Below are positions 6,619-16,813 of a stretch of 64,000 nucleotides of DNA, piece after piece (within the stretch, counting starts at the first letter, position 1; each line of letters opens with the position of its first letter). The stretch comes from Alsobacter soli (GTDB lineage Bacteria > Pseudomonadota > Alphaproteobacteria > Rhizobiales > Beijerinckiaceae), in assembly GCA_945883115.1 (NCBI GenBank), contig CAMCXA010000004.1:1-64000 (forward strand). Reading direction: 5' to 3'. Made by a program: the position numbers and the translations under genes. A model generated the notes under the pieces. The model searched no databases. It worked only from the letters and a program-made list of their open reading frames with translations, and had not been told where the DNA came from.

Positions 6619-9600
6619 ATGACCGACACTGCCGAAAAGCGCGATTATTCCGAGACCCTGTTTCTCCCGCAAACGGAATTTCCGATGCGGGCTGGCTTGC
6701 CGCAGCGCGAGCCGGAACTGATTGCGCGTTGGAACAGGATGGATTTGTACAAGCGCCTGCGCGAAACCGCCGCCGGTCGCCCGCGCTTTGTGCTGCATGA
6801 CGGCCCTCCTTACGCGAACGGCAACATCCATATCGGCCACGCGCTCAACAAAGTGCTCAAAGATTTGGTCACGCGAAGCCAGCAAATGCTGGGCTTTGAC
6901 TCAAACTATGTCCCCGGCTGGGATTGCCACGGTCTCCCCATCGAATGGAAGATCGAGGAGCAATACCGCGCCAAGGGCAAAAACAAAGATGAAGTCCCAG
7001 TCATTGAATTCCGCAAAGAATGCCGCACATTCGCCGAACATTGGCTCTCCGTGCAACGCGAAGAGTTCAAGCGCCTCGGCATCACAGGCGATTGGGATAA
7101 TCCCTACTCCACCATGGCCTTCCACGCCGAAGCCCAAATTGCCCGCGAGATCATGAAGTTCAAGGATAACGGCTTGCTCTATCGCGGCTCGAAGCCGGTG
7201 ATGTGGTCGGTTGTTGAGAAGACGGCGCTCGCTGAGGCCGAGATCGAGTATCACGACCATACGAGTGATATGGTTTGGGTGAAGTTTCCGATCACAACAG
7301 GCGATCATTCAGGCGTTGCGTCCGTTGTCATCTGGACAACCACACCTTGGACGTTGCCAGGCAACCGTGCCATCTCCTACTCTCATAAAATTTCCTACGG
7401 TCTTTATGAGGTCACAGCGAATGAGCGCGACTTCGGGCCAAAGATCGGCGAAAAATACATCCTCGCTAACAAACTTGCAGAAGCGGTTTCTGGTTCTGCT
7501 AAAATCACCCTCGCGCATGTTGCAGACATTCCTGCTGATGCGTTTGAAACGATGGTATGCGCCCACCCCCTCGCCCATCTTGGCTACTCTTTCGACGTCC
7601 CCCTGCTCGATGGCGATCACGTCACCGATGACGCTGGTACAGGCTTCGTCCACACCGCCCCTTCCCACGGTCGTGAAGACTTTGAAATCTGGATGGCAAA
7701 TGGCCGCCAATTGACTGAGCGCAACATCGACACGCGCATCCCCTTCACCATCGACGATGACAGCGTCTACACCAACGAAGCCCCGGGCTTTGAGGGCAAG
7801 CGCGTCATCACCGAGAAGGGCGACAAGGGTGACGCCAACGAGGCCGTTATCAAAGCGTTGATCGATCAAGATAATCTCGTCGCACGTGGCCGCCTGAAGC
7901 ATCAATATCCGCATTCCTGGCGCTCCAAAAAACCGGTCATTTTCCGCAATACACCGCAATGGTTTATCGCGATGGATAAGCCTTTCACCTTCGATGCATC
8001 CCTCTCCCCAAGGGAGAGGGTGGCTGCGGAGCAGACGGGTGAGGGTCTAGCGCCCGCCACGTCTGACTCCAGTCCCTCATCCGTCGCGTCCCGCGACACC
8101 TTCTCCCGGAGGGAGAAGGAAAACGCCTTCACACTACGCCAAACAGCCTTCGACGCCATCAAGAAAACCGAATGGGTGCCCGAAACCGGCGAAAACCGCA
8201 TTCGCGGCATGATCGAGAACAAGCCGGATTGGGTCATGTCCCGCCAGCGCGCATGGGGCGTGCCGATCACGGTTTTCGTGCACAAGGAAACCAAAGAACT
8301 TCTGCATGATCCGAAGGTCGATGACGCCATTGCGTCCGCTTTTGACACGGAAGGCGGCGATGCATGGTTTGCGGCGGGCGCAAAAGAGCGCTTCCTCAAA
8401 GCCGCTTCGAAACCCGTTAACCCCGATCACTACGACATGGTCATGGACGTGCTCGATGTCTGGTTCGATTCCGGCTCCACCCATTCCTATGTGCTCAATA
8501 CGCCCGCGCATTTCCCGACGCTTGCAGGCATTAAGCGCATTGTCGATGGCGGCAAAGACCGTGTGATGTATCTCGAAGGCTCGGACCAGCATCGCGGTTG
8601 GTTCCAGTCGAGCTTGTTAGAGAGTTGCGGAACACGCGGCCGCGCTCCCTTCGATGTCGTTCTCACCCACGGCTTCGTGCTGGATGAGAAGGGTCAGAAA
8701 ATGTCCAAATCCTTGGGCAATGTCACTGCCCCTCAGGACATCATCAAAGATTCCGGCGCGGACATTCTCCGCCTCTGGGTCGCGGCAGCGGACTATTCGG
8801 ACGATCTCCGCATCGGGCCGGAAATCCTCAAAACTTTTGTGGAAACCTATCGCAAACTCCGCAACACAATCCGCTGGATGCTCGGCACGCTCGCCCATTA
8901 TGATGACGCCCACCGCGTAAAGCCAACTGACATGCCCGAGCTTGAACGGCTGATGCTGCATCGCTTGAGCGAAATCGCTCCCATCGTCAGCAAAGCCTAC
9001 GAGACCTATGATTATCGGAAAGTCATCACCGAGCTATCAGCCTTCCTGAACACCGAGCTTTCGGCCTTTTATTTCGATATCCGGAAAGACACACTCTATT
9101 GCGATCCCCACACGAGCATGGCGCGACGCTCGGCACTCACCTGCATCGAGGAAATCTTCCGCGCAGTGACGCTGTGGCTCGCCCCGATCCTCGTTTTCAC
9201 AGCCGAGGAATCATGGCTCTCGCGCTATCCCGATGCCGAGTCGGTTCATCTCGAAACTTTCCCCGAGATCCCGGTGGCTTGGCAGGATGAAGCGCTCGCC
9301 GCGCGTTGGTCGACAATCCGCAAAGTCCGCCGCGTAGTCACGGGAGCTTTGGAAATCGAACGCGCCCAAAAGCGCATCGGCTCCTCGCTTGAAGCAGCAG
9401 CTCACGTCTACATCGCCGACAAAGATCTGGCCGATCTCGTCCGGAGCGTTGATTTTGCAGATATCTGCATCACCTCCGCCATCACCATCATCGATGGCGA
9501 GGCCCCTGCCGATGCGTTCCGGCTCGACGATGTGCATGGCGTTGCCGTTCTCTCGGCGCGGGCGGAAGGCCAGAAATGCGCCCGTTCATGGCGCTACTCG

Positions 9601-9696
9601 ACGGAAGTCGGCACCGACAAGGACTATCCCGATGTCACCCCACGCGATGCAGCCGCCCTCCGCGAACGTGACGCACGCGCCGGAGCCGCTCATTGA
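6619..9696 (+). CDS. ileS: Isoleucine--tRNA ligase with in-frame repeat insertion
   Basis: This class I synthetase charges tRNA-Ile. The 1025 residues include [13 protein letters not shown] (HIGH motif, about residue 58), the CP1 editing domain (TTPWTLPGN near 240; [15 protein letters not shown] near 345), KMSKSLGN near 695 and an anticodon-binding domain. There is no C-terminal zinc finger, as in other alphaproteobacterial forms. Residues about 461-501, just after [11 protein letters not shown] and before LRQTAFDAI, are an insertion encoded by a 120-base palindromic repeat. The insert is hydrophilic and lies at the exit of the editing domain, where a surface loop could tolerate it. The gene overlaps lspA by four bases. 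Confidence 0.95.
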   Translation: MTDTAEKRDYSETLFLPQTEFPMRAGLPQREPELIARWNRMDLYKRLRETAAGRPRFVLHDGPPYANGNIHIGHALNKVLKDLVTRSQQMLGFDSNYVPGWDCHGLPIEWKIEEQYRAKGKNKDEVPVIEFRKECRTFAEHWLSVQREEFKRLGITGDWDNPYSTMAFHAEAQIAREIMKFKDNGLLYRGSKPVMWSVVEKTALAEAEIEYHDHTSDMVWVKFPITTGDHSGVASVVIWTTTPWTLPGNRAISYSHKISYGLYEVTANERDFGPKIGEKYILANKLAEAVSGSAKITLAHVADIPADAFETMVCAHPLAHLGYSFDVPLLDGDHVTDDAGTGFVHTAPSHGREDFEIWMANGRQLTERNIDTRIPFTIDDDSVYTNEAPGFEGKRVITEKGDKGDANEAVIKALIDQDNLVARGRLKHQYPHSWRSKKPVIFRNTPQWFIAMDKPFTFDASLSPRERVAAEQTGEGLAPATSDSSPSSVASRDTFSRREKENAFTLRQTAFDAIKKTEWVPETGENRIRGMIENKPDWVMSRQRAWGVPITVFVHKETKELLHDPKVDDAIASAFDTEGGDAWFAAGAKERFLKAASKPVNPDHYDMVMDVLDVWFDSGSTHSYVLNTPAHFPTLAGIKRIVDGGKDRVMYLEGSDQHRGWFQSSLLESCGTRGRAPFDVVLTHGFVLDEKGQKMSKSLGNVTAPQDIIKDSGADILRLWVAAADYSDDLRIGPEILKTFVETYRKLRNTIRWMLGTLAHYDDAHRVKPTDMPELERLMLHRLSEIAPIVSKAYETYDYRKVITELSAFLNTELSAFYFDIRKDTLYCDPHTSMARRSALTCIEEIFRAVTLWLAPILVFTAEESWLSRYPDAESVHLETFPEIPVAWQDEALAARWSTIRKVRRVVTGALEIERAQKRIGSSLEAAAHVYIADKDLADLVRSVDFADICITSAITIIDGEAPADAFRLDDVHGVAVLSARAEGQKCARSWRYSTEVGTDKDYPDVTPRDAAALRERDARAGAAH
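8000..8119 (+). repeat. Palindromic repeat element inserted in ileS
   Basis: Two strong hairpins bracket the element. CCCTCTCCC pairs with GGGAGAGGG around a 3-base loop (8000-8020). CCTTCTCCC pairs with GGGAGAAGG around a 3-base loop (8099-8119). Between them GGGTGAGGG (8037-8045) can pair with CCCTCATCC (8074-8082), giving a cloverleaf-like fold. From outer arm to outer arm it is 120 bases, or 40 codons, so the reading frame survives. From memory, this CCCTCTCCC...GGTGAGGG...CACCTTCTCCC pattern resembles dispersed intergenic repeats of alphaproteobacterial genomes; a database search would confirm it. No second copy was seen in the window. Confidence 0.75.
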
Positions 9697-10208
9697 GAGG
9701 CGCCCGGCTTACCGCACTCACCCTTACCGCTCTGATTTTCATTTTGGATCAGGCGAGCAAGCTCTACGTCCTCTATATTCTAGAACTGGAGTTTCGCGGC
9801 CCGCTGACGATCAATCCCTATATTGATCTCATTCTCGTCTGGAACCGCGGTATTTCGTACGGGCTTTTTCAGCAACACGCCGATTGGGGCCGTTATGGCC
9901 TCGTTCTTCTCTCGGTCGGTGCTGCCATCGGCCTGACCATCTGGTTGTTCCGAACGCCCGTCAAAACAATCATGTTCGGCACAAGCCTGCTGATTGGTGG
10001 AGCATTGGGAAATGCGCTCGACAGAATTCTCTACGGCGCGGTCGTCGATTTCGTTCTCCTGCACTGGCAAGAATGGCAATGGTACGTTTTTAATGTTGCC
10101 GATGCCGCAATCGTTGCAGGCGTCCTCTTGCTTCTGTATGATTCGTTGTTAGGTGAGAGCAAGAGAATGCACGCCGCAGGAAACTTGCACACTACGGATC
10201 GTACCTGA
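9693..10208 (+). CDS. lspA: Lipoprotein signal peptidase (signal peptidase II)
   Basis: LspA is an inner-membrane aspartyl protease that removes signal peptides from diacylated prolipoproteins. The 171-residue product has four hydrophobic helices and the two catalytic Asp motifs: [15 protein letters not shown] (about 108-122) and FNVADAAI (about 133-140). The N-terminal DQASKLYV and NRGISYGLF motifs are also present. The likely start is TTG 9693, overlapping the ileS stop, so translation is coupled. The ribF-ileS-lspA order is common. The hydrophilic C-terminal tail (about residues 155-171) is longer than in the E. coli enzyme. Confidence 0.93.
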   Translation: MRGARLTALTLTALIFILDQASKLYVLYILELEFRGPLTINPYIDLILVWNRGISYGLFQQHADWGRYGLVLLSVGAAIGLTIWLFRTPVKTIMFGTSLLIGGALGNALDRILYGAVVDFVLLHWQEWQWYVFNVADAAIVAGVLLLLYDSLLGESKRMHAAGNLHTTDRT

Positions 10209-10270
10209 TATCCTTGCCGCACGGGTTCAGATTTTCCGTCCGGCCACACTATGAACGAAGGCAGCACGCA

Positions 10271-10888
10271 ATGAACACTCGCTCTCGATTTGGCTTAACT
10301 CTTGTCCTTCTCGGTGGCGTCATCGCCGGCGTCTCCGCACCTATTGATCAGGCCCGCGCCGAAGACAATATGTTCGGCTCAATTCTGGGGGCCATTGGCC
10401 TGACGAATGACGCGCCTGAAATCGAGTATCGCGAACGCTCGCCTCTGGTTGTCCCGCCCAAGATCAAACTGCCAAAACCAAAAGAGACGGCGTCCGCAAA
10501 TTCGGCTGCATGGCCGAAAGATCCGGATATCGAGCGCAAGAAAGCAGCCGAGGCGGAGGCGAATGCGCCCTTGATTGACTCGAGCAAACCTTTGACGATC
10601 CAGGAAATCAGGGCAGGTCGCAAGCCGGGTGCCGGTATCGAGGACAATTATAATGCAGTCGGAAACCGCAAAGATCCAAAACTCACGCCGCAGGAAATGG
10701 CAGAAATCAATGCCTCATTGAAGAAATACAATGACAGCAATCTGCAAGTCTCCGCATCAACCGAGCGGCAATGGCTGACAGAGCCGCCAAATGTCTATCG
10801 CAAACCGGCCACGATCACCCCCGAGATCGAAGCGCAAGCCATTGCTGCCGGCGCCAAGACGGATAAGCCTTGGTACGAATTCTGGTAA
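10271..10888 (+). CDS. Exported protein of unknown function
   Basis: This 205-residue protein has a clear signal peptide: positively charged MNTRSRFG, a hydrophobic core TLVLLGGVIAGVSA, and a likely cut after ARA near residue 30. The mature part is hydrophilic, Pro/Lys/Glu-rich and without Cys, so it is periplasmic rather than a lipoprotein. No enzyme motif was recognised. The ATG at 10271 is preferred because the signal peptide begins there and GAAGG lies 9-10 bases upstream. It sits between lspA and two M16 peptidase genes, all on one strand, so an envelope or export role is plausible but unproved. Confidence 0.75.
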   Translation: MNTRSRFGLTLVLLGGVIAGVSAPIDQARAEDNMFGSILGAIGLTNDAPEIEYRERSPLVVPPKIKLPKPKETASANSAAWPKDPDIERKKAAEAEANAPLIDSSKPLTIQEIRAGRKPGAGIEDNYNAVGNRKDPKLTPQEMAEINASLKKYNDSNLQVSASTERQWLTEPPNVYRKPATITPEIEAQAIAAGAKTDKPWYEFW

Positions 10889-11006
10889 TCTGATCGTTCT
10901 GTTAGGCATTTCAGGTCGGGCGGACACGCCATGAACCCGCCTTTCTTGCGTTGTATGATTTTTTGACTCCCCCACGCGTCCCGACGCCCAGTTCTGGATC
11001 ATTTTC

Positions 11007-12305
11007 ATGTCACCTTCCGCTTCCCCGTCAACAGGACCCGAGATTTCAACCGTCACCTTGCACAACGGTCTTCAGATCGTTGTAATCCCCGATCATCGCA
11101 CACCTGTCGTGACCCACATGGTCTGGTACAGGAACGGCTCGGCGGATGATCCCGTCGGCAAATCGGGTATCGCACATTTCCTCGAACATTTGATGTTCAA
11201 AGGCACCGAGAAACACACCCAAGGCGAATTCTCCGATGTCGTCACCGCTTTGGGCGGTCAGGAAAATGCCTTCACCTCCGTCGATTACACGGCCTATTTC
11301 CAGCGCATTGCCCGCGAACATCTCAAAACCATGATGGAATTCGAGTCCGATCGCATGACCGGCCTCGTTCTGACCGACGAGATTGTGAACCCCGAGCGCG
11401 ATGTCGTGATCGAAGAGCGGCGTATGCGCACCGATACCGACCCCGGCGCCCAACTTGGTGAAGCCGTCTCAAAAGCGCTCTTCACCCATCACCCCTATGG
11501 CACCCCCATTATCGGCTGGATGCACGAGATCGAGACCCTCAACCGTGAGGACGCACTCGCCTATTACCGGCGCTTTTACACGCCCGAAAATGCGATCCTC
11601 ATTGTCGCTGGTGATGTGACGGAGGACGAAGTTGTCCATCTCGCCGAGGCGACCTATGGGCGGATTCCGAGCCGGGGCGAAGCACCAAAGCGCGTCCGCC
11701 CGCAAGAACCCGAGCCACGCGCGTCAAGGCAAGTCTCTCTAGCCGACCCGAAAGTCGAACAGCCCTCGCTCCAGCGCTACTATCTCGTGCCAAGCTACAC
11801 CACCGGAAAACCCGGCGAGGCCGAAGCACTTGATGTCCTCGTCCAGATCCTCAGCGCACAAGGCACTGGGCGTCTCCATCGCGATCTTGTCATGGAACAA
11901 CATTGCGCGGTCGCCGCTGGTGCGTGGTATCAGAGCACCGCAGTCGACCAATCGCGCCTGCTGCTCTACGCGATCCCGCATCCCGGCGTTTCGCTTGATA
12001 CGCTCGAAAAAGCACTCGACGGCGTGATCCACGATGTGATCACAAACGGGATCGAAGCCAAGGAACTGGCCCGCGCCAAGACCCGCCTCATCGCCGATAC
12101 GATTTACGCGCAAGACAGCCAAGCCTCGCTCGCCCGCATGTATGGCGCATCCCTCGCAACTGGTTCCACCGTTAATGACGTCAAGTCATGGCCCGAAGCC
12201 ATCGACGCCGTCTCGGCAGAGTCTGTACAGGCAGCCGCCAAGGCATGGCTGGAACGTCGTCGCGCGGTCACCGGATACCTGCTCAAGGAAGAAGTGGCAG
12301 CATGA
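11007..12305 (+). CDS. M16 family zinc peptidase (active subunit)
   Basis: This pitrilysin/insulinase-like metallopeptidase has 432 residues. The zinc site is the inverted HXXEH motif in HFLEHLMFKGT (about residues 57-67), with the third ligand Glu expected in the downstream NPERDVVIEERRMR helix. The C-terminal half is the structural M16 repeat. No signal peptide is visible. Its stop overlaps the start of a second M16 gene by ATGA. Such pairs form heterodimers in which one subunit carries the zinc, as in mitochondrial processing peptidase. Likely substrates are peptides; the exact role is unknown. Confidence 0.9.
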   Translation: MSPSASPSTGPEISTVTLHNGLQIVVIPDHRTPVVTHMVWYRNGSADDPVGKSGIAHFLEHLMFKGTEKHTQGEFSDVVTALGGQENAFTSVDYTAYFQRIAREHLKTMMEFESDRMTGLVLTDEIVNPERDVVIEERRMRTDTDPGAQLGEAVSKALFTHHPYGTPIIGWMHEIETLNREDALAYYRRFYTPENAILIVAGDVTEDEVVHLAEATYGRIPSRGEAPKRVRPQEPEPRASRQVSLADPKVEQPSLQRYYLVPSYTTGKPGEAEALDVLVQILSAQGTGRLHRDLVMEQHCAVAAGAWYQSTAVDQSRLLLYAIPHPGVSLDTLEKALDGVIHDVITNGIEAKELARAKTRLIADTIYAQDSQASLARMYGASLATGSTVNDVKSWPEAIDAVSAESVQAAAKAWLERRRAVTGYLLKEEVAA

Positions 12306-13591
12306 ACGATCTCACCCCCAAAGCCTCGCTTGCCTCGCGCATTCAAACCGTCCGTTCTCCGGGCGGGATCGAAGCATGGCTCATCGAAGATTACACCGTG
12401 CCCCTGATTTCGCTGGAATGCGCGTTCCTCGGCGGTGCAGCCCAAGACCCTGCCGGCAAAGCAGGCGTCGCCAGCATGCTTGCAGGTCTGCTCGATGAGG
12501 GCGCGGGCCCTTATGACTCAACGGCGTTTCATGAACGTCTCGATGATTTTGCGATTGAGGTCAGTTTCGGCTCGGATCGCGATGGGTTCAGCGGTCATTT
12601 ACGTACATTGATCCGCCACAAGGCCGAAGCCTTCGACATGCTCAAACTCGCGCTGAACGAGCCGCGTTTCGACGAGGAACCCCTCGAGCGCGTCCGCGCA
12701 CAACTTGTCGCCTCTGTCCTTCAAGATACAAACGATCCTGACGCCATGGCCAATCGCGCCTGGTTTACAACCGCTTTTCCGGGCCATCCCTATGGAAACC
12801 CGAGCCGCGGATCGCTTGAAACGCTGGCTGCCATCACGCGCGATGATCTGATCGACTACAAAGCCCGCATTCTCGCCCATGACACGCTGAAAATTGCGGT
12901 TGTCGGCGCGATTGATGCCGCGAGCCTGTCAATCGAACTCGACAAGGTCTTCGGGCCATTGCCGAAGCAGTCCCGCCGGGTTGCTATTCCACGTGTGACG
13001 CCGCAAGGTGTCGGCACACGAAAGATCATCGATCTTGATATCCCGCAAAGCTCCGTCCGCTTTGGTGCCGCCGGTATCAGCAATGATGATCCCGATTGGC
13101 ATGTTGCTATTGTCCTCAACCAAATTCTCGGTGGTGGCGTCTTTTCCTCGCGGCTTTTCCGTGAAGTCCGCGAAAAACGCGGCTTGGCCTATTCGGTTTC
13201 ATCCTCCATCGCGCCCTTCGACTTCGCGCCTCTGCACATGGGCGGGACATCGACCAAGAACGAGCGCGTCGCTGAATCCCTCTCGATCATCGAGGCCGAG
13301 ATCACGTCACTTGCCAAAGACGGCCCTTTTGACGAAGAACTTGATGTCGCAAAAAAATACCTGACCGGATCCTATCTTCTCCGCTTCGATACCTCGCAAA
13401 AGCTGGCAAGCCAGCTTGTCCAGATCCAGATCGATCATTTGGGGCAGGACTATATGGATCGCCGCAACGGCCTGATCGCCTCGGTAACCCGGGAAGAAGC
13501 CGCCCGCGTCGCCAAGCGCCTTTATGGCGAAGGCAAGTTGCTCGTCACCATTGTAGGTCGCCCGGTCGGGATTGATGCTGTCAAAGCATAA
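12302..13591 (+). CDS. M16 family peptidase-like protein (non-catalytic subunit)
   Basis: This 429-residue partner of the preceding peptidase has the M16 fold but no HXXEH: the corresponding region reads AGKAGVASMLAGLLDEG. It cannot bind catalytic zinc in the usual way. It keeps the C-terminal substrate-binding stretch FREVREKRGLAYSVSS (about 290-305), the Arg/Tyr site supplied in trans in two-subunit M16 enzymes. The ATG at 12302 overlaps the upstream stop by ATGA; a frame reaching back to 12188 only overlaps the first gene. The pairing and complementary motifs make a heterodimer the natural reading. Confidence 0.88.
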   Translation: MNDLTPKASLASRIQTVRSPGGIEAWLIEDYTVPLISLECAFLGGAAQDPAGKAGVASMLAGLLDEGAGPYDSTAFHERLDDFAIEVSFGSDRDGFSGHLRTLIRHKAEAFDMLKLALNEPRFDEEPLERVRAQLVASVLQDTNDPDAMANRAWFTTAFPGHPYGNPSRGSLETLAAITRDDLIDYKARILAHDTLKIAVVGAIDAASLSIELDKVFGPLPKQSRRVAIPRVTPQGVGTRKIIDLDIPQSSVRFGAAGISNDDPDWHVAIVLNQILGGGVFSSRLFREVREKRGLAYSVSSSIAPFDFAPLHMGGTSTKNERVAESLSIIEAEITSLAKDGPFDEELDVAKKYLTGSYLLRFDTSQKLASQLVQIQIDHLGQDYMDRRNGLIASVTREEAARVAKRLYGEGKLLVTIVGRPVGIDAVKA

Positions 13592-13619
13592 CGCCGATCT
13601 ACGAATTCGGCTTGCCTGA

Positions 13620-13640
13620 CAGGATGGGTGCCCTATCCTG
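13620..13640 (+). terminator. Stem-loop between M16 pair and pgi
   Basis: CAGGAT-GGG pairs with CCC-T-ATCCTG around a two-base loop, with one bulged T. It lies 29 bases after the second M16 stop and 29 bases before the pgi start. There is no T-run, so it may be a processing or attenuating hairpin rather than a classical terminator. Confidence 0.35.
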
Positions 13641-13668
13641 CGACGAGTGAGTCGGGAGGGGCGTAACC

Positions 13669-14994
13669 ATGAATTTCAGCCATTCAGTCGAGCAAGCGCT
13701 TGCGGAGAATATCGGCTCGGGCGGCATCTCCGCCAGCGCCTACAAGACCGCTCTCGCCGACATTGAACCCGCCCTCGTGCGTCTCAGGGGAGAAGCGTGG
13801 GATGCGTCTCTCGCTTTACTCGGATTGCCGGGTCAAACCATCGATATCGCCGGCATTGAAGAGATTGCCCTCAAAATCAATTTGAGCGGCGCAACCGATG
13901 TGGTCATCCTCGGCACTGGCGGTTCAAGCCTTGGTGGACAGGCGCTTGCCCAACTTGCTTGGCATGCTGTCTCCGGTGTTTCCACTTTCAACGCCGCCCC
14001 GCGGCTCCATTTCATGGACAATCTGGATCCGGTAACCTTCGACGAATTGCTGAAACGGCTCCCGCTTCCCACCACACATTTCATCGCGATTTCAAAATCC
14101 GGCAGCACCGGTGAAACGCTGATGCAAACAATGGCGGCCCTTCAGGCGGTCCGCGAGGCAGGCTTGGAAAGCCAAATCAGCACGCATTTCTTCGGCATCT
14201 CCGAGACGCTCCTCCCCGGCAAGACAAACGCCCTGCGCAGCCTGCTGGAGCCTTTCAACGTCCAGTTTCTCCCGCATGATCCCGGTGTCGGCGGGCGCTT
14301 TTCCGTTCTCACCAATGTCGGACTTCTTCCGGCTGCCTTGATCGGCCTCAATATCAGGGCAATCCGCGCAGGCGCCGCTGATCTTCTTCAAACCGTTGTA
14401 AAGGCGAATGACAATCCCATAGCTCCCGTGATCGGTGCAGCCCTCAACCTCGCCGCAATGCGCGAAGGGAAAAACATCTCCGTTATGATGGCCTATGGCG
14501 ACCGGTTCGAGCGCTTAACCCGCTGGTGGGTCCAGCTCTGGGCAGAATCAATCGGCAAGGATGGCAAAGGCTCGCAACCTGTCGGCGCGCTTGGCCCCGT
14601 TGACCAGCACTCCCAGCAACAGCTTTATCTCGCAGGGCCCTCCGACCGGCTTTTCACGATCATCACGCAGGACAGTCAGGGACTCGGCCCGAAAATGCCG
14701 CAAGATTTGGCCGAGCAATGCGGTGAAGCAGGTTTTTCAGGGCGCACCATGGGCGATCTTGTCGCCGCTCAGGGCCTCGCCATGATCGACACCTTCGTGC
14801 GCAATGGGCGTCCTGTGCGCCAGATCCATCTTGAACGGCTTGGCGAGCGCAGTCTCGGCTCGTTGCTGATGCATTTCATGCTTGAAACCATCCTCACAGG
14901 CTATGCGCTCGATGTTGACCCCTTCGATCAGCCCGCTGTCGAAGAAGCCAAAATACTAGCGAAGACCTATCTCGCCGAGGGCAAGGGCGCATGA
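13669..14994 (+). CDS. pgi: Glucose-6-phosphate isomerase
   Basis: Pgi interconverts glucose-6-phosphate and fructose-6-phosphate in the cytoplasm. At 441 residues this is the short bacterial form (E. coli has about 549). Sugar-phosphate-binding motifs are visible: GTGGSSLGGQAL (about 82-93) and SKSGSTGET (about 142-150). The conserved KDGKGSQPVGALGPVDQHSQ lies near residue 300 and includes the catalytic His region. GGGAGGGG stands 7 bases before the ATG. Its 3' end overlaps mutL by ATGA, an unrelated but translationally coupled neighbour. Confidence 0.93.
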   Translation: MNFSHSVEQALAENIGSGGISASAYKTALADIEPALVRLRGEAWDASLALLGLPGQTIDIAGIEEIALKINLSGATDVVILGTGGSSLGGQALAQLAWHAVSGVSTFNAAPRLHFMDNLDPVTFDELLKRLPLPTTHFIAISKSGSTGETLMQTMAALQAVREAGLESQISTHFFGISETLLPGKTNALRSLLEPFNVQFLPHDPGVGGRFSVLTNVGLLPAALIGLNIRAIRAGAADLLQTVVKANDNPIAPVIGAALNLAAMREGKNISVMMAYGDRFERLTRWWVQLWAESIGKDGKGSQPVGALGPVDQHSQQQLYLAGPSDRLFTIITQDSQGLGPKMPQDLAEQCGEAGFSGRTMGDLVAAQGLAMIDTFVRNGRPVRQIHLERLGERSLGSLLMHFMLETILTGYALDVDPFDQPAVEEAKILAKTYLAEGKGA

Positions 14995-16796
14995 GTGTTC
15001 GCCGGCTTGATCCCGTCCTGATTGACAGGATTGCTGCCGGCGAGGTCGTGGAACGCCCGGCCGCTGCCGTCAAGGAGCTTGTCGAGAACGCGATTGATGC
15101 CGGCGCATCCCGCATCGACATCACCATCGCCAATGGCGGCCGTCGGCTGATCCGCGTCACGGATGACGGCGCGGGCATGACCGATGCCGATCTCGAACTC
15201 GCGGTCGAGCGCCATGCCACCTCCAAACTTCCCGACGGCAATCTCTTCGCCATTGCGACCTTGGGCTTTCGCGGCGAGGCATTACCCTCGATCGGTGCCG
15301 TCTCCCGCCTCATGATCACCACTCGCGCAAAAGGGACGTCGCACGGCACGTCCATTCTTGTCGATGCCGGCCTGAAACATCCGACCCGCCCCGCAGCGAT
15401 CGAGCGCGGCACGCGTGTGGAAGTCACCGATCTCTTCTTCGCAACCCCCGCCCGCCTCAAATTCCTCAAGGCCGACCGCACAGAAGCGCAATCCATCGCC
15501 GATATGCTGAAACGTATCGCCATGGCGCATCCCGCCATCGCCATCACACTTGAGAGCGATAGTGGCGCGGGCCTCACACTGCCCGCAAGCATCGCAGATG
15601 ATCCACAAAGTGCACTCGGTGAACGTATCGGGCAGATTCTCGGGCCGGATTTCATCCCGAACGCAGTCCCGCTCGATCATACCCGCAACGACGCGCGCCT
15701 TACCGGATTTGCCGGACTTGGCACCTATCACCGCCCGACAGCCAACGGAATCCATCTGTTCGTCAATGGCCGTCCCGTGCGCGACAAGGTTCTGCTCGGC
15801 GCCGTCAAAGCCGCCTACACCGATCTCGTCCCCTCGGGACGCAATCCCGTTGTCGCCTTGTTCATCGAGAGCCTGCCAGAGGACGTCGACGTCAATGTCC
15901 ACCCCGCGAAAAGCGAGGTCCGGTTTCGGGATGCGGGCAACATTAGAAGCCTGATCATTTCCGGCATCAACGCCGCACTGGAAAACGCCGGACATCGCGC
16001 ATCGGCAACAGTCGGCACGCGCACATTGGCTTCGTTTAGAACTTCATATCGGAGCCACGCGCCCGGTAATTGGGATTGGCGTGCATCCCATGCCGCCCCG
16101 CAAAACACGGGCTTTGCCGAAGAACCTCAATCGATTTTCAATGCGCTCGCCCCTCAAGTTGCCCATGCTCCGGTTCCTGATGATCGCCAAGCTCAGGACA
16201 CCGCCCCCCTCGCGGATTTTCCGCTCGGCGCCGCCCGCGCCCAATTGCATGACACCTATGTGCTCGCGCAAACACGTGACGGTCTGGTAATTGTCGATCA
16301 GCACGCCGCCCATGAGCGCCTCGTCTATGAGCGTCTCAAGCGTGAACGCGCCACGCGGAGTGTCTCGCGCCAATTGCAACTGATCCCGATCATCGTTGAA
16401 ATGGACCAGACCGACGCCGAACGACTGGCAGATCGTGCCGCAATTCTCGAAGAACTCGGGCTTGTCCTCGAACCCTTCGGCACCGGTGCGGTGGCAGTCT
16501 CGGAAATCCCCGCAGCACTCAACGACGGCAACATCCCGGCGCTGGTGCGCGATCTCGCCGATAGTCTTGAGGAATGGGGCTCGGCCCTGGCGCTCGAAGA
16601 TCGGCTCGACCATGTCCTCGCAACATTCGCCTGCCATCACTCCGTCCGCGCCGGCCGACGCCTGCGGCCCGAGGAAATGAATGCCCTCCTGCGCGAAATG
16701 GAAGCAACGCCCTTTTCCGGCCAATGCAACCACGGCCGCCCGACCTATGTCGAACTCAAACTCGGCGATATCGAACGGCTGTTCGGGCGGAAATAG
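14991..16796 (+). CDS. mutL: DNA mismatch repair protein MutL
   Basis: MutL links MutS mismatch recognition to strand incision. The N-terminal GHKL ATPase domain shows ELVENAIDAGA, TDDGAGM and GFRGEALPSI. The middle linker (about 330-410) is variable. The C-terminal domain holds DQHAAHERLVYE near residue 434, which fits the DQHA(X)2E(X)4E endonuclease signature. ACHHSVRAG and CNHGRPT further support a metal-dependent nickase, expected in bacteria lacking MutH. The 601-residue length is typical. ATG 14991 overlaps the pgi stop. Confidence 0.95.
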   Translation: MSVRRLDPVLIDRIAAGEVVERPAAAVKELVENAIDAGASRIDITIANGGRRLIRVTDDGAGMTDADLELAVERHATSKLPDGNLFAIATLGFRGEALPSIGAVSRLMITTRAKGTSHGTSILVDAGLKHPTRPAAIERGTRVEVTDLFFATPARLKFLKADRTEAQSIADMLKRIAMAHPAIAITLESDSGAGLTLPASIADDPQSALGERIGQILGPDFIPNAVPLDHTRNDARLTGFAGLGTYHRPTANGIHLFVNGRPVRDKVLLGAVKAAYTDLVPSGRNPVVALFIESLPEDVDVNVHPAKSEVRFRDAGNIRSLIISGINAALENAGHRASATVGTRTLASFRTSYRSHAPGNWDWRASHAAPQNTGFAEEPQSIFNALAPQVAHAPVPDDRQAQDTAPLADFPLGAARAQLHDTYVLAQTRDGLVIVDQHAAHERLVYERLKRERATRSVSRQLQLIPIIVEMDQTDAERLADRAAILEELGLVLEPFGTGAVAVSEIPAALNDGNIPALVRDLADSLEEWGSALALEDRLDHVLATFACHHSVRAGRRLRPEEMNALLREMEATPFSGQCNHGRPTYVELKLGDIERLFGRK

Positions 16797-16813
16797 AGAA
16801 AGGAAACCCTGTA

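Noticed and set aside
14894-15655. Minus-strand frame of 253 codons over pgi/mutL
   Set aside because: It is the antisense shadow of conserved MutL ATPase motifs and has a Ser/Arg-rich low-quality composition.
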